Origin: an uncultured Candidatus Saccharibacteria bacterium
GTDB taxonomy: Bacteria; Patescibacteriota; Saccharimonadia; Saccharimonadales; Saccharimonadaceae
Direction: 5' to 3'
Length of the DNA stretch: 12,981 bases
Assembly: GCA_937919305.1 (NCBI GenBank)
Contig: CALFQW010000050.1
Location: 1-12,981, forward strand
Part shown: positions 5,337 through 11,186 of the stretch, one piece after another
Layout: the number at the start of each line of letters is the position of its first letter
How positions within the stretch are numbered: the stretch's first letter is position 1
The notes under the pieces: model-generated
What the model saw: only the letters and a program-made list of their open reading frames with translations
Told to the model about the DNA's origin: nothing
Database searches by the model: none
Program-made: the position numbers and the translations under genes

Positions 5337-5798
5337 TTAGTACCTAAGTTTTGCGTTATCGCGTTCGGTGTCGCGCTTTTTGATAGCTTGGCGTTTGTCG
5401 TAGTTCTTCTTCCCTCTTGCGAGTGCTATGACGAGTTTGATGTGACGTCCTTGGGTTAGAAGCTTTGTGGGAACGACGGTGTAGCCTTGAGTTTTTGCTT
5501 CTGAGAGCTTGTCAATCTGCTGGCGATGGACAAGCAGCTTGCGAGGACTGTTATCTACCGTTGGCTCGTTTCGCTCACCTTTTTGGTTGTGCACCACTGA
5601 AAAGCTGGCGTTCGTCAGCCAGAGCTCGCCGCGATTTATACCCACATAGCTACCACGAAGCTGCACATGGCCGAGACGAGCAGCGCGAACTTCTTTGCCA
5701 CTGAGAACAATCCCGGCGACCATCTCATCACCGAGCTCATAATCATACCTTGCGCGTCGGTTGACGATGGCGCTAGGCTGTGGGGATGTCTTTTTCAT
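5337..5798 (-). CDS. smpB: SsrA-binding protein SmpB
   Basis: This is SmpB, the tmRNA partner that delivers tmRNA to stalled ribosomes in trans-translation. Recognisable segments are NRRARYDYELGDEMVAGIVLSGKEVRAAR near the N-terminus, SYVGINRGELWLTNASF, the ARGKKNYDKR segment and the Lys/Arg-rich C-terminal tail that folds in the decoding centre (QAIKKRDTERDNAKLRY). Two in-frame ATGs lie at 5804 and 5798. The extended -10 TGGTACAAT ends at 5807, only 2 nt before the first ATG but 8 nt before the second. Transcription should start near 5800, so the second ATG is the likelier start (153 aa rather than 155). No Shine-Dalgarno is seen. No tmRNA gene is visible nearby. Confidence 0.94.
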   Translation of the reverse strand: MKKTSPQPSAIVNRRARYDYELGDEMVAGIVLSGKEVRAARLGHVQLRGSYVGINRGELWLTNASFSVVHNQKGERNEPTVDNSPRKLLVHRQQIDKLSEAKTQGYTVVPTKLLTQGRHIKLVIALARGKKNYDKRQAIKKRDTERDNAKLRY

Positions 5799-5806
5799 AC
5801 TCATTT

Positions 5807-5815
5807 ATTGTACCA
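5807..5815 (-). promoter_or_regulatory. Extended -10 promoter of smpB
   Basis: On the minus strand the sequence is TGG-TACAAT. A TTGTCA (5833-5828) lies 15 nt upstream and overlaps the TTGACA -35 of the divergent promoter at 5827. The -10 to start-codon distance favours initiation at the ATG at 5798. Confidence 0.6.
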
Positions 5816-5826
5816 GAGGTCATGTA

Positions 5827-5855
5827 TTGACAACATAGTGATAATGTAGTATTGT
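5827..5855 (+). promoter_or_regulatory. Sigma70 promoter of the 251-aa membrane protein gene
   Basis: TTGACA (5827-5832), a 17-nt spacer and TATTGT (5850-5855) form a clear promoter. The start would be near 5862, giving a leader of about 75 nt. Its -35 overlaps, on the opposite strand, the TTGTCA belonging to smpB, so the two promoters are back to back. Confidence 0.7.
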
Positions 5856-5862
5856 GAGAAGA

Positions 5863-5936
5863 TAGAGTCTCTTCGCCCGTCGAGACTACCATTTCCGGGC
5901 GAATCCGATTCTCGCCCTCGTCAGAAAGGGCCTCTC
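5863..5936 (+). promoter_or_regulatory. mRNA leader with four chained alternative hairpins
   Basis: Four stems can form. A: 5866-5871 with 5882-5887. B: 5872-5879 with 5896-5903, 8 bp. C: 5897-5902 with 5912-5917. D: 5914-5918 with 5927-5931. B and C share GGGCGA; C and D share GCCC; A and B interlock. Stem D covers the Shine-Dalgarno AAAGGG (5925-5930) that lies 6 nt before the ATG at 5937. The chain is what a riboswitch or attenuator would use, but no known aptamer is recognised. Confidence 0.5.
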
Positions 5937-6692
5937 ATGAGTCCGTCAGAAAAAATCGGTCTCCTGCCCGGCTTCGGTTGGGTAGTAGACCAGGCGTGGT
6001 TCGGTGATTCCGCATGGAGTCACTTCGCCAGCACGCTCGTCGTGTGCCTCGTCTTAACCCCGGCTGGCCACATTCTCTGGGGGGTCATCTCCCAGGCGCA
6101 GGTGTTGCCAGTGTTGCCGTCTCAGGGCCAGTGGCGGTCGTTCTTCCCCGGAGACCTCTTCCTGGGGGTCGCAGTTGCGCTCATCGTGACCGTCGTGTCT
6201 CGATCGACGATCGATGGCCAAGACCACTGGTGGCAGAACGACTACGTACATGCTCTTGCTCTCGGAATCGCCCTAGGGTTCGCGATTAGCGCGACGTTGC
6301 TCTTGGACCGTCCCGGTATGCCGAATAGTGCCCTCTTTTCACCGAGCAAGTTGTATCACAACTTCTTGCTCTACGGTGGCTACGGGTATATCGCCTTGGT
6401 CACTGCGTTCGCTGCGCTGAGCTATGCCTCGAACTGGTTGAGTTGGCTGCAGTGCGTACTGATTGTTGGAGCTTTTCTCTGGATCGCTCCCTGGACACTC
6501 ATGGTGTACTTCGACGGCAAGCTGGCAGCCAGCGATCCTGAAGAGACGATCAACAGGAGTGAAAGCTCTCACCCGGCGAGCTACAGCTTGTTCTGGATCG
6601 TGGACATCAAGGGCTCGTACAACGAGATTCGTCGAGAGAGAGGCATCCCTGAGCGTGAACGTCAGGCATACAACCCTGACCAACGTGCCTGA
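5937..6692 (+). CDS. Unknown five-TM integral membrane protein
   Basis: This 251-aa protein is not recognised. Predicted membrane helices lie at about 29-51, 73-90, 104-123, 141-163 and 167-191. A hydrophilic C-terminal tail of about 60 residues is rich in Arg/Glu (for example IRRERGIPERERQAY). There is no classical signal peptide. The start at ATG 5937 is supported by AAAGGG 6 nt upstream. G+C is high (41/60 in the 60 bases from 6121, the same as the SPFH gene), unlike the following debranching-like gene. It has its own promoter, a structured leader and a terminator hairpin, so it looks like an independently expressed, probably acquired, gene between smpB and the debranching-like gene. Transport or signalling are possible, but nothing visible decides. 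Confidence 0.75.
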   Translation: MSPSEKIGLLPGFGWVVDQAWFGDSAWSHFASTLVVCLVLTPAGHILWGVISQAQVLPVLPSQGQWRSFFPGDLFLGVAVALIVTVVSRSTIDGQDHWWQNDYVHALALGIALGFAISATLLLDRPGMPNSALFSPSKLYHNFLLYGGYGYIALVTAFAALSYASNWLSWLQCVLIVGAFLWIAPWTLMVYFDGKLAASDPEETINRSESSHPASYSLFWIVDIKGSYNEIRRERGIPERERQAYNPDQRA

Positions 6693-6700
6693 CGAGGTTC

Positions 6701-6755
6701 GCCGCCCTAACTGCATTGTCGTGAGACATAGCGGAAAGGGCGGCTTCGTCATTTT
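6701..6755 (+). terminator. Terminator of the 251-aa membrane protein gene
   Basis: GCCGCCCT (6701-6708) pairs perfectly with AGGGCGGC (6737-6744), enclosing a smaller TGTC/GACA stem, 8 nt after the TGA. TTCGTCATTTT follows. The U-tract is imperfect but the position is right. Confidence 0.6.
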
Positions 6756-6767
6756 CAGGCCCTATCG

Positions 6768-6776
6768 TGGTAATCT
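6768..6776 (+). promoter_or_regulatory. Extended -10 promoter of the debranching-like gene
   Basis: TGG-TAATCT lies 7 nt before the ATG at 6784, so transcription would start at or next to the first codon. There is no Shine-Dalgarno site, indicating a leaderless mRNA. Confidence 0.55.
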
Positions 6777-6783
6777 GTTAGGT

Positions 6784-8319
6784 ATGGATATATCACGGTA
6801 CAAGGACGAGCTCAATGCTGTCGTTCCTGATGTGTGGCAGGCATATCACGACCTTCGAGCGACGAATGGCATGGGTATCTATACGAGCAATGGTGTCATG
6901 TACAATCACACACTGTTTGGTCGCGATGCTTCTATGGCCGCGAAGTTCGTTGCAGATTTTGATCATGAGGCGGTGCGCGAGACCGTGCGAGCCCTAGCTG
7001 CACTGCAAGGTGTCGAAAACGATCCAGTCACTCAGGAACAGCGTGGACGTATACATCATGAGTTTCGTGATCTCAAAACATGGAAGTCCACGAGCTGGCT
7101 GAACTCACGAATGATGCGGTATTTCTACAAAAAATGGGGTGGTCAAGACCAGCAGATAGTGACGTATTTTGCGATGGACACAACAGCACTGTATATCCGA
7201 CTGATATACAAGTTCGTCATACATATCGATCGATCGTTCTTGCAGTCACACGTTGTGACGCAAAAAGACGAACGTATCACCGTCGCTGAGTCACTCGAAC
7301 GTGCCGCTGACTGGCTATCCGAGCAGATGACAGACGGCTTCGTTACCCAGTATGAGACGAATGATCGCGCTCTGCCCTATCAGACATTTATGGATAGTAC
7401 GACTGCCTTCCCTCGCCCAGATAAGACGCTTGCAAATTATCGACGAGGTATCGCATATGCAGAAGTGCAAGCATTGAGTTACGATGCGCTTCACGAAGCA
7501 GCGATACTACTCGGCGACAATGAAAAACGCCATGACTGGAAGAAGCTCTCGCACGCTATGCGAGATAAGTTCTTCGAAGAGTTCTGGAGTGAGGATGAGC
7601 AGTATTTCGGTAGTGCTGTAGACAAAGCTGGTCTTGTGACGACCCCAAATGTTGCTGCTGGCTGGTTGCTTAACACTTCACTGTGGGACGAGGTGTCCGA
7701 TGAGCTACGTTCTGCAAAAGTCAGCGCGATCGTAAAACGACTGTTCAGCGACGACTTTTTGACTGATTATGGCTTGAGGTCTCGCGCCCTCCATGCACAG
7801 CAGCCCCTGCCTCGACTCATCGAGTATCATGGCAGTCGCACTGTATGGCCGATGTTCACGTTCATGACTATCGAAGGATTGCGTCGACACAGGCTATATC
7901 GTTTAGCTGAACAGCTAGAGAACAGGCTGCTCAACGGGATAAATCTATACGGGAATTTCGATGAGTTCTTCGTCGTTGGCGCAAAAGGAGATGCTGTGCT
8001 GCCTATCGAGCACGGTCCTCACGCCAAGAGTATCGATGCGCAAATGCTACCCGAGGAGCAGATCGGCTTCACTGTTATCCCTGCCCTGACACTCGCCTGG
8101 AGAGTAAACCAGCGCGACGATAGCCCTAAGCCGCCAAAACAAACGGCCTGGCAGCTGATGCTCGAGGAGGAGCTGCTCAAAGAAATCGATGACGTGCAGC
8201 TCAAAGATTCTAGTGATTGCGTGGACGAGAGAGGAAAGCTCGAACGCGTAAAATTTCGTAGAACACGTGGCTCACTCCGTTCATTCCTCTACACCTATCG
8301 ACAGCGGAGAAAAATGTGA
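6784..8319 (+). CDS. Amylo-alpha-1,6-glucosidase / glycogen debranching enzyme-like protein (six-hairpin glycosidase)
   Basis: This 511-aa protein has features of the (alpha/alpha)6 glucosidase domain of bacterial debranching enzymes: GIYTSNGVMYNHTLFGRDAS with FGRDAS at 45-50, GRIHHEFRD (88-96, compare GxIPHE), a YFAMDTTALY strand-helix (compare DATPLF), YHGSRTVWPM (compare YHxGSVWPH), and NFDEFFVV near the C-terminus. No signal peptide is seen, so it is probably cytoplasmic. The family hydrolyses alpha-1,6 or related glucosidic bonds in glycogen-like glycans; the true substrate here is unknown. The frame is open to 6463, but that part overlaps the upstream gene. ATG 6784 sits 7 nt after an extended -10. 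Its stop overlaps the GTG of the following GT4 gene, so the two are translationally coupled and probably act together. Confidence 0.78.
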   Translation: MDISRYKDELNAVVPDVWQAYHDLRATNGMGIYTSNGVMYNHTLFGRDASMAAKFVADFDHEAVRETVRALAALQGVENDPVTQEQRGRIHHEFRDLKTWKSTSWLNSRMMRYFYKKWGGQDQQIVTYFAMDTTALYIRLIYKFVIHIDRSFLQSHVVTQKDERITVAESLERAADWLSEQMTDGFVTQYETNDRALPYQTFMDSTTAFPRPDKTLANYRRGIAYAEVQALSYDALHEAAILLGDNEKRHDWKKLSHAMRDKFFEEFWSEDEQYFGSAVDKAGLVTTPNVAAGWLLNTSLWDEVSDELRSAKVSAIVKRLFSDDFLTDYGLRSRALHAQQPLPRLIEYHGSRTVWPMFTFMTIEGLRRHRLYRLAEQLENRLLNGINLYGNFDEFFVVGAKGDAVLPIEHGPHAKSIDAQMLPEEQIGFTVIPALTLAWRVNQRDDSPKPPKQTAWQLMLEEELLKEIDDVQLKDSSDCVDERGKLERVKFRRTRGSLRSFLYTYRQRRKM

Positions 8320-9335
8320 GTCGCAAACTGCGAGTTAATATGGTCTCTGAGAGCGAGTTCGGGATCAAAGGTCATGGTGTACATTCGTCATATATCGAGC
8401 TCGCAAACGGTCTACGAGGACGTAACGACCTGACCGTAAAGGTCAACTGCGCGGATGACGACTGGGCTGATGTCACACACATACATACGGTTGGTACATT
8501 CGCACTGAGACGACTACTCTTTGGTCGGTCAAAAAAGATCATGACAGCCCATGTGGTGCCCGACTCCCTTGTGGGCAGTCTGTTTCTAGCTGAGCTCTGG
8601 AAACCGTTCGCTGTGATCTATCTATGGTGGTTTTATAACAGAGCTGACGCTGTCTTTGCTGTGTCGGAAGAGACAAAACGTGATCTACAGCGACTCAGAG
8701 TTCGTCGGCCGATATATATCGTGCACAATACCATCGACACAAAACGATATGCCAGTAATGCTACTAAGAAGCGTGCTGCACGTAAAAAGCTGGGGTTAGC
8801 AAACGACTCATGGGTTGTTATGGGCGCAGGACAAGTTCAACCTCGCAAGCGAGTTGATGATTTTGTCGCTGCTGCGAAACAATTATCAAATATGCAGTTT
8901 CTCTGGGTTGGCGGTATGCCGTTCGGTAGGATGGCAGCCGACCATCAGCGAATGCAGAGGCTGATCGACTGCGCACCGGGTAATTTCCAGTGTACTGGCG
9001 TCGTTGACTTCGAAGTGATGCGGGATTACTACCATGCTGCCGACGTGTTTTGGTTGCCATCAGAGCAAGAGACATTCGGGATGGTGGTTGTCGAGGCTGC
9101 AGCTGCTGGTCTGCCCGTCGTGTTACGTGACATAGATGACTACAAAGAAACGTTTGCAGATCATGCCCTGCTCGTCGAGCCACGCTTGACGTATGCAACT
9201 CTGAATCAATTACACGAAGACCGAGAATACTACAGGTCTAAAAAGAAGAACATCACTGCACTCACCAAAAAATATGACATTTCCACAGGCGCAAAACTAG
9301 TCGCTGACATCTATTCAGACGTTCTCGCAAAATAA
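8316..9335 (+). CDS. GT4 glycosyltransferase, diglucosyl-diacylglycerol synthase-like
   Basis: This 339-aa GT-B protein transfers sugar from a nucleotide sugar with retention of configuration. The N-terminal domain has FGIKGHGVHSSYIELA, HIHTVGTF and TAHVV. The C-terminal donor domain has GAGQVQPRKRVDDF (170-183, R178/K179) and the EX7E motif ETFGMVVVEAA (E252, E260). The GxGVHxxY opening and short length recall alpha-diglucosyl-diacylglycerol synthases of Firmicutes/Mollicutes, a resemblance from memory rather than a search. It lacks transmembrane helices and would act at the inner face of the membrane. It starts with GTG overlapping the previous stop by 4 nt, with GGAG 7 nt upstream, so it is co-translated with the debranching-like gene. 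Confidence 0.85.
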   Translation: MSRKLRVNMVSESEFGIKGHGVHSSYIELANGLRGRNDLTVKVNCADDDWADVTHIHTVGTFALRRLLFGRSKKIMTAHVVPDSLVGSLFLAELWKPFAVIYLWWFYNRADAVFAVSEETKRDLQRLRVRRPIYIVHNTIDTKRYASNATKKRAARKKLGLANDSWVVMGAGQVQPRKRVDDFVAAAKQLSNMQFLWVGGMPFGRMAADHQRMQRLIDCAPGNFQCTGVVDFEVMRDYYHAADVFWLPSEQETFGMVVVEAAAAGLPVVLRDIDDYKETFADHALLVEPRLTYATLNQLHEDREYYRSKKKNITALTKKYDISTGAKLVADIYSDVLAK

Positions 9336-9369
9336 AACACCCACCCCTCTCGCCAGAGAGGAGCGGGTG
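9329..9369 (-). terminator. Terminator of the 174-aa membrane protein gene, in the convergent gap
   Basis: Bases 9338-9351 pair with 9356-9369 in a 14-bp stem with two mismatches and a 4-nt loop. Read on the minus strand the stem is followed by TTTTATTTT (9337-9329), a good U-tract that runs over the stop of the plus-strand GT4 gene. The plus-strand gene could also end here, but no U-run follows in that direction. Confidence 0.75.
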
Positions 9370-9396
9370 CTCGACTCTCCGACGAGAAGCAGCGGG

Positions 9397-9921
9397 CTAG
9401 CCGCAGTGTTCGCGAACTGTAAGCACGGCGGTCAATACATCTTCGAGCTGGTCTATCGTCGCGGTTTCGAAACAACCTCTCTCCATAGTTGGAGATATGT
9501 ATTGCAAGATCGTTTGCGGTCCGGCGAAGTAGCCAGCCATCCCAATGACGATATGTATCGTCTTACCTAGCACTTTATCCTTTTCGCGTCTGATGCAGAC
9601 TTGTATTTCATTCGGATCGCGCAGATCGTAAGAGTCATCACGAAGTTGCCAGACAACTCTCTTGATTTTGCGCGTCAGACGAATGGATGTGCGGTGTTTT
9701 CTCCACGCGCCTATTTCTTGCCGATACTCACGGAGATCCTTAGACCTCCATGCGGGTATGCATAACAAGACCAGGATCAACACCAAGAGGTAGTCTTTTG
9801 ATGCCAATGATAAGAACGCTAATAAGCCGAGCAAGACAAATGGCATTGAGCAAGGGATGCATCCGAACACAATCCAGCCGAATGATAACGGCGTTGTCCG
9901 TCGTCCAGTTATTTTCGCCAT
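9397..9921 (-). CDS. Unknown two-TM membrane protein
   Basis: This 174-aa protein is not recognised. Two membrane helices (about 14-40 and 43-58) are followed by a strongly basic linker (EYRQEIGAWRKHRTSIRLTRKIKR) and a soluble domain of about 80 residues with strands IQVCIRRE and TIHIVIGMAG. The C-terminal part is probably cytoplasmic. The frame is open to 10032, but ATG 9921 is chosen because GGAG lies 7 nt upstream and the two-TM layout then begins normally. It has a -35/-10 promoter just past the glycosidase stop and a clear terminator, so it is a self-contained unit. Its layout matches the 164-aa protein at 4757-5251, with no obvious sequence identity. Confidence 0.72.
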   Translation of the reverse strand: MAKITGRRTTPLSFGWIVFGCIPCSMPFVLLGLLAFLSLASKDYLLVLILVLLCIPAWRSKDLREYRQEIGAWRKHRTSIRLTRKIKRVVWQLRDDSYDLRDPNEIQVCIRREKDKVLGKTIHIVIGMAGYFAGPQTILQYISPTMERGCFETATIDQLEDVLTAVLTVREHCG

Positions 9922-9946
9922 GAATTGGCTCCGATCAAATAGGTGC

Positions 9947-9964
9947 GGTGACGTGCTGGTCACC
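9947..9964 (-). other. Small hairpin in the leader of the 174-aa protein gene
   Basis: GGTGAC (9947-9952) and GTCACC (9959-9964) form a perfect 6-bp stem with a 6-nt loop, about 15 nt upstream of the Shine-Dalgarno. A run of seven C residues on the minus strand lies just upstream. No regulatory role is evident. Confidence 0.4.
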
Positions 9965-9991
9965 AATGTTGGGGGGGTGACGATGACTATC

Positions 9992-10020
9992 AGTATACAA
10001 CTTTCTGAGCAATATGCAAA
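9992..10020 (-). promoter_or_regulatory. Sigma70-type promoter of the 174-aa membrane protein gene
   Basis: On the minus strand, TTTGCA (10020-10015), a 17-nt spacer and TATACT (9997-9992) form a promoter 18 nt beyond the glycosidase stop. The leader would be about 64 nt. Confidence 0.6.
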
Positions 10021-10037
10021 TTTCCAGGACAAGTTGA

Positions 10038-11111
10038 TCAGTCTGTCTGAGTTGCCTCGAAGGTCTGCCTGACCTTTTCCCAGACACTTGGGTCACCGTT
10101 GACTTTACGCCAGTACCACCATTCTCCGCCCCACGTATAGATCTCGGGTACTCCAATCTCACGAGCAAATAGGACGTTGTCTTCTATCTGCCAGAGGCTC
10201 ATTGTCTTGTTTTGTTCTTCGACAGATAGCTTGGTAGTGTCCTCTGGCCCCCAAGGTTCCAACTGAAGCTCATGGATAAATATGTCGCGATCGAGAGTGA
10301 GCTTGATGATAGTTGCGCGGAGACGGTGATACCAGATAGGTGTTGGGTAGGTGATGTAGTTTTCATATGGCCAGGTGAGATTGCTCCACACCTCTCGGTA
10401 GACTGAGTAGCCAAATTTATCCGGCACAGGCACTCGCACTGGATAGCCGTGCTGATCACTGAGGCTCATCCATATAGGCTTGTCGGACAGTCGATTTACG
10501 AGGCGGTATTCTTCATGGAGTCGTCGTATGTCGGGAGCGTCGCAGAGCCCGAACCATCGGTTAGCGCCTTCATTTTCTAGCTGCCAGTTGATAACAGTTG
10601 GTTCATTCTCATATCGTTGCACGACGGTTGCGACATATGCATATAATGCTTGCTTCCACGCGCCTCCACTCAGCTCATCGGCCCATTGTGGCTGGTGGCA
10701 TTCTGGCCATCGAGGCTGTCTGAGTCCTATCGCGAGGCTGACAGTAGCGCCGCGTTTCTTGGCTTCTGCTATCTGCCAGTCGAGATCACGAAAGTCATGT
10801 TGTCCTCGGATCGGCTCGTGGACATCCCAGTAACTCATGAGCCGAAACGCTTTGATGTCTAGATCATCAAGTAGAGCGGTATAGTTTTCTTTCCAGTCGA
10901 GGCCCATCTCCTCTGACCGCTTGATAGAAAAGCTCACCCCCATAGTCGGATTTTTGACAGGCGGAAATACGATAGGGTTCCACCATTTTGCAGTATACGT
11001 CAGTGCGATTATGACGATGACTATATATAGTAGCCATTTCCACCATTTATTTGGCAGCAAAAGCGAGGCTATCGATGGCTTTTTGAACTTCTTTTTTTTG
11101 TGTTTATTCAT
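10038..11111 (-). CDS. Membrane-anchored glycoside hydrolase, clan GH-A-like TIM barrel
   Basis: This 357-aa protein starts MNKHKKKKFKK with one membrane helix at about 24-41, giving an N-in, outside-facing catalytic domain. The barrel shows a RLMSYWDVHEP strand (90-100), the acid/base motif WQLENE (N180-E181), a late strand HELQLEPWG carrying the likely nucleophile (E281 or E285), and the aromatic end segment YTWGGEWWYW, fitting GH5/GH42-like enzymes. The exact family and substrate are not determinable here. The frame is open to 11285, but the upstream part overlaps the divergent GT4 gene and lacks sense. ATG 11111 has the extended -10 TGGTACACT 23 nt upstream and no Shine-Dalgarno. It is divergent from the second GT4 gene, a plausible functional neighbour in surface glycan turnover. 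Confidence 0.75.
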   Translation of the reverse strand: MNKHKKKKFKKPSIASLLLPNKWWKWLLYIVIVIIALTYTAKWWNPIVFPPVKNPTMGVSFSIKRSEEMGLDWKENYTALLDDLDIKAFRLMSYWDVHEPIRGQHDFRDLDWQIAEAKKRGATVSLAIGLRQPRWPECHQPQWADELSGGAWKQALYAYVATVVQRYENEPTVINWQLENEGANRWFGLCDAPDIRRLHEEYRLVNRLSDKPIWMSLSDQHGYPVRVPVPDKFGYSVYREVWSNLTWPYENYITYPTPIWYHRLRATIIKLTLDRDIFIHELQLEPWGPEDTTKLSVEEQNKTMSLWQIEDNVLFAREIGVPEIYTWGGEWWYWRKVNGDPSVWEKVRQTFEATQTD

Positions 11112-11124
11112 AACCGATTTGACT

Positions 11125-11137
11125 ACTGTTAAACAGT
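11125..11137. promoter_or_regulatory. Small inverted repeat overlapping the glycosidase promoter
   Basis: ACTGTT-A-AACAGT is a perfect 6-1-6 repeat. It overlaps the end of the minus-strand -10 and the expected transcription start of the glycosidase gene, so it could be a repressor site. Its short length keeps confidence low. Confidence 0.35.
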
Positions 11138-11143
11138 GTACCA
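11135..11143 (-). promoter_or_regulatory. Extended -10 promoter of the glycosidase gene
   Basis: On the minus strand the sequence is TGG-TACACT, 23 nt before the ATG at 11111, giving a leader of about 17 nt without a Shine-Dalgarno site. Confidence 0.45.
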
Positions 11144-11167
11144 TAGTTAGCTGTTTCATGGCCAAAA

Positions 11168-11176
11168 TGCTATACT
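11168..11176 (+). promoter_or_regulatory. Extended -10 promoter of the second GT4 gene
   Basis: TGC-TATACT ends 10 nt before the ATG at 11187, so the transcript would have a leader of only about 4 nt. No Shine-Dalgarno site is positioned to act. Confidence 0.6.
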
Positions 11177-11186
11177 GCCGAAAGAA

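Noticed and set aside
5805..5936. tmRNA (ssrA) gene next to smpB
   Set aside because: The tRNA-like ends, the GGTTCGAATCC-type T arm and a tag reading frame are absent; the region is better explained as a promoter and leader.
6463..6783. N-terminal extension of the debranching-like gene
   Set aside because: It overlaps the 251-aa gene in another frame, its sequence is shadow-like, and the promoter and ATG at 6768-6786 give a better start.
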